From Actinomycetes bacterium (lineage in GTDB: Bacteria; Actinomycetota; Actinomycetes; Propionibacteriales; Propionibacteriaceae), in NCBI GenBank assembly GCA_023460935.1, contig JAEWOI010000034.1, positions 1 through 64,000 on the forward strand: 64,000 bases of DNA, written 5' to 3'. How positions within the stretch are numbered: position 1 is the first letter of the stretch; each line of letters opens with the position of its first letter. The notes below the pieces were generated by a model. It had not been told where the DNA came from. It saw only the letters and a program-made list of their open reading frames with translations, and searched no databases. Below, one piece after another: positions 57,912 through 64,000 of the stretch. The position numbers and the translations under genes are program-made.

Positions 57912-59258
57912 TCACTGCCGCCGCGCCGTCAGGAACCGCGCGTGGACGCGCGGCCGTTGCTGCGCATCAGCCCGCACCGGCGGGATGACCTCCGGTCGGC
58001 CGTCGTCGCGGATCCGCACCTTCCAGCGATCCGCGGTCGGGTCGTGCCCCGGTTCGACGATGCCGTGGTGGTGGGCGCAAACCAGCACCAGGTTTTCCAG
58101 CGACGTCCTACCTCCGGCCCACCAGGGCTGGAGGTGGTGGGCGTGGCACGCGTGCGGCGGCTTGTCGCAGCCTGGGAAGACGCAGCCACCGTCGCGCAGT
58201 TCGAGGGCGGCTCGGATCGGGCCGGTGACGAGTCGTTGGGTGCGGCCCACATCCAAGATCTGGGAGGGCCCGCCGAGTACCGCGGGCAACAGATCGGCGT
58301 CGCACAGCAGCTGGCGCAGCACTCCCGGCGCCAGGGGCTCGTCCGCACCGACCAGGCGGCCGCAGACCACACCGGCGTCGGTGGCAGCCTTCACCAGCTT
58401 GTCGTAGGAGAGCGTGACGACCACCCGCGGCCGGTCACCGCCGTTCGTCGGGCCGAGTGCCTGCTGGGAGTGGTGCTGGACCATCGCCACCAGGGCGTCC
58501 GCCCGCCGCATCGCAGGGGTCAGGGTCTCGGCCAGCGGGTCCCGCGCCTCGAGGGCCGCTCGCTTCTCGGCGTCGGCGTAGGCGTCGACGATCCGGATCA
58601 GCGGCTCGGCCGCAGCGACCGGCAAGCTGCCCCGGAGGCGCACCGATCCCTCGCCGTCGCCGGAGAGTTCTAGGAACCGCCGCGCTCGCGCGATGCGCTC
58701 CTGCCGCTCGAGCCGCGCCGCCTCCAGCTCCTCCGCTGTCTCCGGAGCGAGGGTTTCGACGAGGTGGGTGGCGAGCCGGCGCAGCTCGGCGGAATTGTGG
58801 GATGCGGCGAACCCGACCATCAGCTCCTCACCGCGGGCCACGCACTCCGGGTCGAACTCCGCGGGCAGGTCAGCCAGCACGGAGGTGATCGCCTCGGCCT
58901 GGCTGGGCAGCACCAGCCCGCCCACCGCAGCCTCGGCCACCAGCGGGAAGCGCTGCAGGCCGTGCCCAGCCCGCACCAGCCGACGGGCCTCCCGCGGGGT
59001 GAGGTGGGCGGCTTCCACCAGCCAGGTGGTGGTGGACGTGCGGTACTCGTGCCAGGCCGCATCGGAGGTGTCGATCCGGGCTGCAAGCTGCTGCAGCCAG
59101 GCCTGCAAGCGCGCGTCGAGCCGCAGCGACTCCTTGAACAGTTGCAGCTGTTCGGCCTCGCTGGGCAGCCGGAGGCGGGCGTCGGTGAGCGCATCCAGCG
59201 CCGCACCGATCACAACCAGCAACTGGCTGTCGGTGCACTGCCCGAAATCCGTCTCCAT
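57912..59258 (-). CDS. DUF222-HNH endonuclease (13E12-repeat family)
   Basis: A 448-residue protein with an N-terminal DUF222 region (residues 1-260, helical, with HLTPREARRLVRAG and LPAEFDPECVARGEELM) and a C-terminal HNH nuclease, where CVFPGCDKPPHACHAHHLQPWWAGGRTSLENLVLVCAHHH carries zinc cysteines and the HH/N/H catalytic set. These occur in many copies in actinobacterial genomes; a role in homing or defence is unproven. No inverted repeats or target duplication are visible around it. The ATG at 59258 fits the family length. Confidence 0.88.
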   Translation of the reverse strand: METDFGQCTDSQLLVVIGAALDALTDARLRLPSEAEQLQLFKESLRLDARLQAWLQQLAARIDTSDAAWHEYRTSTTTWLVEAAHLTPREARRLVRAGHGLQRFPLVAEAAVGGLVLPSQAEAITSVLADLPAEFDPECVARGEELMVGFAASHNSAELRRLATHLVETLAPETAEELEAARLERQERIARARRFLELSGDGEGSVRLRGSLPVAAAEPLIRIVDAYADAEKRAALEARDPLAETLTPAMRRADALVAMVQHHSQQALGPTNGGDRPRVVVTLSYDKLVKAATDAGVVCGRLVGADEPLAPGVLRQLLCDADLLPAVLGGPSQILDVGRTQRLVTGPIRAALELRDGGCVFPGCDKPPHACHAHHLQPWWAGGRTSLENLVLVCAHHHGIVEPGHDPTADRWKVRIRDDGRPEVIPPVRADAQQRPRVHARFLTARRQ

Positions 59259-59541
59259 AACCCAAAGCTAAACGCCGCCTCTGACATTTCCGGCGGTCGT
59301 GGGCCGCATTCCGGGAGATCCAGAATCAGCAAACCTGCCCACCTCGGAAGTGACGTGAATCAGGCCAGCGTGCCCAAAATAGGGTTGGTGGCGCGCTCGC
59401 CCGGCAACGCGGACGCCGCCATCAACCGCCAAGGCTCGGAAACAACCACAACCACACTGGCGGCATCATTCCGCACAGAAATGGGGACTGCGCGAGCCAT
59501 TTCCCCTGCCCGATCGCAAGGAATCAAGGCACATTGCCGAA
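59259..59541. other. 283-base intergenic region
   Basis: Upstream of the DUF222-HNH gene (minus strand) and downstream of the TIR protein gene (minus strand). Base composition is less GC-rich than its neighbours. I see no convincing open frame or RNA gene; the first 40 bases likely hold the DUF222 promoter. Confidence 0.5.
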
Positions 59542-62406
59542 TCAACCGCAGGCGGGTTCCACCGGCAGTTCGGTGCCCACCACCCGCATCCACTGGGCCG
59601 CGCTGATCGCCCCGCCCGCGCTGCGGCAAGCGGCGTCCGCCACCGCTTCGGGGTCGAGGTCGCGGACGGTGAGCGTCGCGGTGCGGGGGTCGGCACCGAA
59701 GAAGCCGGTCACCAGCGTGTGGCCGTCCGGCCCGAAAGCGTAGGCCCGCGGCACGGTCTCGAACCCGGGGGGTACCGGCAGCACCCCGGCGGGCTGGCGC
59801 GTGCCCAGGTCGTACAGCTGCAGCCCCGAGCGGGTCGGCACGCCCACCAGCCCGTCCGAGCCGACCACCGGCGGGTACCCCTGCACCGAGCCCGTACTGG
59901 TGCGGGTGCCCGTGGTGGAGATCCGGGACGTCGCGCCCCGGCCCAGGTCGTCGAGGATGTCGACCGAGCCGTCGAGGTGCGACACCAGCAGCGTCGACCC
60001 GGCGAAGGCCAGCCCGGCGACCGCGGCGCCCTGCTGCCACTCCCGCTCGTGCACGACCTGACCGTTGCCGGTGTCCAGCACCCGCAGCGTGACCCCTTCG
60101 CCCTCCTGCCCGCCGCTGCGGACGAGCGCGAGGTGGCCGCCGTCGGCGGTGAACACAGCCTGGTCGTACTCCGTCCCCTCGGCAGGACGCCCCACCTCAC
60201 CAAGGAGCGTCCCCGACGGCACCTGCCTGGTCTGCACCACCCCGCCGGAGGTCGCGACCAGGACCGTCCCCTCCCCGAAGGCGCCGGCGGCGAGCGGCAG
60301 CTGGCGTTCACCGCCCTCGGCCAGGGGTGCCAGCCCGAGGTCCCAGCGCAGCACGCCCGCGGGCAGACCGTCACCCGCGACGGGCTCCTCGGCACCCAGC
60401 ACGAGCACGGTCTCGTTGCCGAGCCAGACCGGTCCGAAGAGGGTCTGCAGCTCGTCCGCGGCGCTCACCGGGGTGTTGGGCAGGGTTGCGCCGCCGCGGC
60501 CGGGCAGCGCCACCACCTGCAGCGCTGCGCTGTTCAGCTCCAGCACCGCCACGCGCGAGCCGTCCGGTGAGACCGCCAACCGGGAACTCCGGAAGTCGAT
60601 CGCGTACTCGGGCACGCCGCCGACGCCGCGTGGCGCGAGTGGCAGGCCCTCGGCGCCCCGCCCCGGACCACCGAAGGCGAGGAAGGCCAGCTCGGTGCGC
60701 GCTGCCGCCACGGCCCGCTCGGGGGTCAGGAACGCCATCGCGCCGACCGCGCCGAGGCCGGGAATCCGCGTCGGGCTCACCACCGCGGGCTGGTCGCCCG
60801 CCACGGGAGCCACCGAGAGTCCGCTGGCGGAGTCGTTGAGCAGCACGAGGCTCCCGTCCGGGCTGATCGCCATCCCGAGCGGGTCGGTGAACTGCAGCGG
60901 CGCGGTGACGGGCTTGGGGTTGCGGCCGGTGGCGCTGAGCGGCCAGGCCCGCACCGCCTGCCCGTTCGCGATCGGCGCCGACAGCAGGTAGTCGGCGCGG
61001 TCGGAGGCCACGTACAGGTTGGCGTAGGGCAACCAGGGAACGCCGCCGGACCGCCGGGTGCGGCCCGTGCGGAGGTCCAGCTGCAGCCAGTTCGCGTCGT
61101 TGCCGACCAGTTGGAGGGTGTGCTCTCCGACAAAGCCGAGGCGCTCGGTGTACCGGGGGTACAACGCCACCTCGCCCTCGGGAACGAAGGGATCCGCACG
61201 CGAGCCGAGCTCTCGGCCAGAGGCGGTGTCGTAGGTCACCAGCTCGACCGTCTCGTCCTCGCGCGCGACCGCTGCCCGCCGTCCGGACGGCGAGAGCGCG
61301 ACGGCCTGTGGCCCGACCAGGCCCGGACCGTCGGCGAGCGGACGCGAACCCGAGCGGTCCCACACGCTCACCCCTGCCGCGGTGGCTGCCAGCAGGACGG
61401 TGCCGTCGGCGTTGGCGCGCAACGCCGTCACCGCCGCCGCGGCGGTGAACCGCAGCTCCGGCCGGCCGGTGCCGCCGCCGCCGAGGGTGAGTACCCGCCC
61501 GTCCGCGAGCGCGACGGCCACCGTGCCGGCGTCGGCGCTGGTGGCGATCGCTGTGATGTCGGCGTCGAACGTGGCGAACCGCTCGATCAGCGGTGAGGCG
61601 AAGGCCGCCTGGCGCAACGCCTCCCGGGTGGCCGGCGACCGCTCGGTGCGGTAACCCTGCACGGCCAGCAGCTGCGCGAGCCGCAGGTCACTGCCGAGCA
61701 GCCCGGACGACGCCCCGGCGAGCTCGCGCGAGCGCAGCGTGACGGCCTGGCGCAGCACGTCGTCGCGCTGCTGGACGGCGATCACCGTGGCCACGATCGA
61801 GCTCGCGAGCAGCAGCACGAGCGACGACACAGCCGTCCGGGCCAGCCTGCGCACCCTGCGGTGCTGGGTGAGGTCCTCACCGACCAGCTCGTCGCGCGGG
61901 AGGCCGCGCACGGGTGCGGACAGGTCTGCCATGGCCGATGCGAAGCGGGGGTCGGCGGCCGGGGCGGGGGAGTTGCGCAGCCAGCGCAGGTCCAGCCAGC
62001 GCGGTTCCTCGCTGAAGGCCGCGCGCAGGCTCGGTGGCACCGGGCTGTCGTCGGTGAACCGGTTCCCGGCCGCGTCCCAGACCAGCTCCCCGTCGTCCAG
62101 CACAAGGAGGATCGAGCCGGCCCCCTTGTGCTCGAGCCACCACGCGACCTCCTTGTCGACGTAGGCCGAGTCGCGCGCGCCCGGGCTGAGCAGGACGATC
62201 AGGTGGCCGGCGCCGGCCAGGCCGGCTTCGATCGCAGACCACAGCGCCGGGTTGGTCGACATCGCCGAGTCGTCCCGGAAGATCCGGACGGCACGTCGCT
62301 GGTGCCAGGGACGCGCGAACCGCTCCAGGCCCCGCTGTACTTGCACGGCCGTCGGTCCGGACGCGGCGCGGGCGTAGGAGATGAAGGCGTCCCACGCTGT
62401 GGCCAT
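59542..62406 (-). CDS. TIR domain-membrane helix-beta-propeller protein
   Basis: A 954-residue protein. Residues 4-130 form a TIR-like domain: WDAFISYARAASG, AVRIFRDDSAMSTNPALWSAIEAGLAGAGHLIVLLSPGARDSAYVDKEVAWW; Glu60 is in the position of the putative catalytic glutamate of NAD-cleaving TIR domains. A membrane helix follows (residues 189-211), then a helical SRELAGASSGLLGSDLRLAQLLAVQGYR linker as in STAND proteins, and a long WD40-like propeller of irregular repeats (residues 280-950). Cytoplasmic TIR and outer propeller seem likely from the topology. Such TIR-WD40 proteins may act in signalling or phage defence. Start ATG 62406 (MATAWD); a far longer upstream extension has no family similarity. 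Confidence 0.78.
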   Translation of the reverse strand: MATAWDAFISYARAASGPTAVQVQRGLERFARPWHQRRAVRIFRDDSAMSTNPALWSAIEAGLAGAGHLIVLLSPGARDSAYVDKEVAWWLEHKGAGSILLVLDDGELVWDAAGNRFTDDSPVPPSLRAAFSEEPRWLDLRWLRNSPAPAADPRFASAMADLSAPVRGLPRDELVGEDLTQHRRVRRLARTAVSSLVLLLASSIVATVIAVQQRDDVLRQAVTLRSRELAGASSGLLGSDLRLAQLLAVQGYRTERSPATREALRQAAFASPLIERFATFDADITAIATSADAGTVAVALADGRVLTLGGGGTGRPELRFTAAAAVTALRANADGTVLLAATAAGVSVWDRSGSRPLADGPGLVGPQAVALSPSGRRAAVAREDETVELVTYDTASGRELGSRADPFVPEGEVALYPRYTERLGFVGEHTLQLVGNDANWLQLDLRTGRTRRSGGVPWLPYANLYVASDRADYLLSAPIANGQAVRAWPLSATGRNPKPVTAPLQFTDPLGMAISPDGSLVLLNDSASGLSVAPVAGDQPAVVSPTRIPGLGAVGAMAFLTPERAVAAARTELAFLAFGGPGRGAEGLPLAPRGVGGVPEYAIDFRSSRLAVSPDGSRVAVLELNSAALQVVALPGRGGATLPNTPVSAADELQTLFGPVWLGNETVLVLGAEEPVAGDGLPAGVLRWDLGLAPLAEGGERQLPLAAGAFGEGTVLVATSGGVVQTRQVPSGTLLGEVGRPAEGTEYDQAVFTADGGHLALVRSGGQEGEGVTLRVLDTGNGQVVHEREWQQGAAVAGLAFAGSTLLVSHLDGSVDILDDLGRGATSRISTTGTRTSTGSVQGYPPVVGSDGLVGVPTRSGLQLYDLGTRQPAGVLPVPPGFETVPRAYAFGPDGHTLVTGFFGADPRTATLTVRDLDPEAVADAACRSAGGAISAAQWMRVVGTELPVEPACG

Positions 62407-62499
62407 GGCGCATTCTCTTCCTCTCGGGTGCTGACCGTCGAGCATGAGCGGCGGAAGAGCAGCTGGTGCTGGGCGCCGCGGCGCCACTAGGGTCCAGGT

Positions 62500-63456
62500 G
62501 TGTCCAGGCACGCGAAGCTCCCGGCCATGCTGTTGGGTGCGCTCGGGCTGCTGCTGACGACCGGGTGCACCTTGCTGACGCCGGCACCGACCACGCAGAC
62601 CGCGCCGGTTGAGGCGCCCACCCAGACGGCGAGCTCGACGGCGGCGCTGCCGCCCGAGATCACTGCCGATGAGTTGGTGAACGCTCCCGTCCCGAGCCTC
62701 TGCGACCACGCGGCAGGGACGCTGTCGGACGGGGAGCTCCTGGCCGAGGAGGAGAACCTGGGCGGGGTGTGGATCTCGGGCTATCCCGACGGCCGGTGGC
62801 GCACGATGTCGTTCCGCTCGTGGCGCGACGCCAACGGCGTGCCGTTCGCTGCGCTGGTCGTGGACTGCAACCAGGGCGGAGTGGGCTGGCCGCCGCACGT
62901 GGTCTTCTACACCTCCGGCCCGAAGCTGCTCGGCGAGGTGGACGTCTCCGACGTGGTGGGGGACGGCCGCCAGAGCGTAGTGGCCCTCGAGCCGGCCGAG
63001 AACGGTGTTCGGCTGTCGCTGGTCAACACCTACCAGGAGGGGGACGGCGGCTGCTGCGGCACGTTGAGCGTTGTGGCGGACTTCTTCTGGGACGGCGCCA
63101 GGGCCCGCGGACAGATGGTCGAGCGGATCACCGAGAAGCCGGCGGCCAGGGATGCGTTCGCCGCGGCGCTGAAGGGGGAGCGGGACGAGATCCTGCGGCT
63201 GTTCAACCTCGACGGCCGCTCCGAGGCCCTGGCCTTCAGGAAGTCGGTTCGCGTCCGCGACCCTTCCGGCTGGAGCAGCCGGGTGGACTGCGTGGCCGCC
63301 GTCGAGGACGAGTTGTTCGACGGTGGCGATCGCGACTACCACCGGGTCTGCTACTTCTACGCCAAGGACGCCTCACTCTCCGCCATCCTCGCCATGAAGT
63401 GGGTCGACTTCGCCACCTGGGAGGCCGCCGGCATTCGGCTCACCCGGTCCGGCTGA
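62500..63456 (+). CDS. Hypothetical lipoprotein
   Basis: A 318-residue lipoprotein: MSRHAKLPAMLLGALGLLLTTGC with lipobox TTGC (Cys23), Pro/Thr-rich linker to residue 50, then a mixed alpha/beta domain with five conserved-looking cysteines (PSLCDHA, VVDCNQGG, GGCCGTL, VDCVAAV). I do not recognise the family. Divergent from the TIR protein gene by 93 bases, which may share regulation. The start is GTG 62500. Confidence 0.72.
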   Translation: MSRHAKLPAMLLGALGLLLTTGCTLLTPAPTTQTAPVEAPTQTASSTAALPPEITADELVNAPVPSLCDHAAGTLSDGELLAEEENLGGVWISGYPDGRWRTMSFRSWRDANGVPFAALVVDCNQGGVGWPPHVVFYTSGPKLLGEVDVSDVVGDGRQSVVALEPAENGVRLSLVNTYQEGDGGCCGTLSVVADFFWDGARARGQMVERITEKPAARDAFAAALKGERDEILRLFNLDGRSEALAFRKSVRVRDPSGWSSRVDCVAAVEDELFDGGDRDYHRVCYFYAKDASLSAILAMKWVDFATWEAAGIRLTRSG

Positions 63457-63475
63457 GAGGCTGGGCCCCTCAGGA

Positions 63476-63500
63476 GCTTCGTGAGCGCAGCGAGCGAAGC
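63476..63500 (+). terminator. Hairpin after lipoprotein gene
   Basis: GCTTCG and CGAAGC form a six-base-pair stem around a 13-base loop containing repeated GAGCG/GCGAG units, 20 bases after the lipoprotein stop, between it and the converging carboxypeptidase gene. No T run; weak evidence. Confidence 0.3.
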
Positions 63501-63544
63501 GTCGCGAAGGGCCGCCGCGACAGGGCCTCAACCGGTGCCCGGAG

Positions 63545-64000
63545 TCACCCGATCCCCAGGTACCGCTCGAGGGTCCCGGTCGGAACCGCAAGGACCCCGT
63601 TCGCGGCTTGCACGCCGACCCAGCGCAGGTGCCAGGGCTCGTGGCTGAACCCGGTGATGGCCTTCTGTGCGGCCGGGTAGCGGACGATGAAGCCGTACTC
63701 GGCGGCGTGCCTGGCGGTCCACCTGCCGGCCGCGGAGGAGCCGAAGCTGTAGCCGCGGATCGCCCGGCCGCAGGTGATCGCGGACAGGTCCACCGAGAGG
63801 CCGGACTGGTGCTCGCTGGCCCCGGGCGGCGCGGTCAGCGCTCGATCTAGCTGATAGGCCGCTCTTTGCTGTTCATAGGAGCGGTAGGCCGACCTGACTT
63901 CGAGGGTGTGCCCTGCCTGCTTGGCCGCCTTGACCAGTTGGACGAGAGCTTCCCCGACAGGCCGCTGTAGCCGCACTTCGCTGACGCCTGACCTGGCGAC
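63545..64000 (-). CDS. M15-family D,D-carboxypeptidase (VanY-like), partial
   Basis: The C-terminal part of a zinc D-alanyl-D-alanine carboxypeptidase. The frame is open to the window edge without a clear start. Zinc and catalytic motifs are SEHQSGLSVDL (His and Asp ligands) and EPWHLRWVG (Glu-x-x-His), plus SAYRSYEQQRAAY. Family M15B trims pentapeptide stems in peptidoglycan outside the cell. Its N-terminal signal or linker is outside the window. A GTG at 63976 exists but would omit part of the domain. Confidence 0.85.
   Translation of the reverse strand, partial: VARSGVSEVRLQRPVGEALVQLVKAAKQAGHTLEVRSAYRSYEQQRAAYQLDRALTAPPGASEHQSGLSVDLSAITCGRAIRGYSFGSSAAGRWTARHAAEYGFIVRYPAAQKAITGFSHEPWHLRWVGVQAANGVLAVPTGTLERYLGIG

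Noticed and set aside
57912..59258. DUF222-HNH gene as a mobile element
   Set aside because: No flanking inverted or direct repeats or target duplication are visible, so I annotate only the gene.
62407..63342. 312-codon N-terminal extension of the TIR protein
   Set aside because: The extension lies opposite the lipoprotein gene and has no family similarity; MATAWDAFISYA is the canonical TIR start.
1..64000. tRNA, rRNA, CRISPR, insertion sequences
   Set aside because: I looked for tRNA T-loop signatures, regularly spaced repeats and transposase motifs and saw none, though small RNAs could escape reading by eye.

Overview
The window is about 64 kb of very GC-rich chromosome, most likely from an actinobacterium. 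Pointers are pervasive GTG starts, dense ATGA overlaps, a DUF222-HNH endonuclease, a polyphosphate glucokinase, a GAF-ANTAR regulator and a DUF6508 protein. The mix of a glycyl radical enzyme, copper nitrite reductase, cholesterol-oxidase-type GMC enzyme and ECF transporters suggests a facultatively anaerobic heterotroph; Propionibacteriales is a reasonable guess but unproven. I see no tRNA, rRNA, CRISPR array, transposase or phage gene.

Layout. 1-3.5 kb: end of an ABC-2 exporter, a LacI-family regulator with its own palindromic operator, and a TauE/SafE exporter. 3.6-8.2 kb: a nitrogen-oxide/oxygen-stress module made of a SufR-like three-cysteine regulator, divergent hemerythrin, a 27-codon coupled ORF, and a large fusion of membrane domain, cupredoxin and complete NirK. 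Two DUF202 proteins follow. 8.4-15.4 kb: a lipoprotein, a nucleoside hydrolase, an OpgB-like phosphoglycerol transferase, DUF72, a glutamate-cysteine ligase-type enzyme and a HAD phosphatase. 15.4-20.6 kb: an operon of nucleoside hydrolase, ECF S, T and two A subunits and a DMT permease, i.e. nucleoside or nucleobase uptake. 20.8-28.7 kb: an exported GH1 lipoprotein, a GAF-ANTAR protein, a secreted triple-repeat protein behind striking palindromes, a glycosyltransferase, a GntA-like guanidine N-hydroxylase coupled to a DUF1989 protein, and a glycolipid-binding gene with an in-frame stop.

28.7-35.2 kb is the most intriguing operon: GntR, PfkB kinase, ECF S-A-T, ADP-ribosylglycohydrolase and a PurM-like protein resembling alpha-ribazole kinase CblS. 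It matches the E. coli yegUVW genes combined with an ECF uptake system and points to salvage or breakdown of an unusual, perhaps alpha-configured, nucleoside. 35.3-40.7 kb: VOC protein, TetR/MFS pair with an operator, and small housekeeping genes. 40.7-53.2 kb: a sugar or polyol catabolic region with sugar isomerase, ROK regulator, Gfo/Idh dehydrogenase, CUT2-type ABC importer, glycyl radical enzyme with its activase and DeoR regulator, and polyphosphate glucokinase.

53.1-64 kb: a TetR remnant, a GMC oxidoreductase-hydrolase-DUF6508 operon, DUF427, DUF222-HNH, a TIR-membrane-propeller protein, a lipoprotein and the edge of a D,D-carboxypeptidase.
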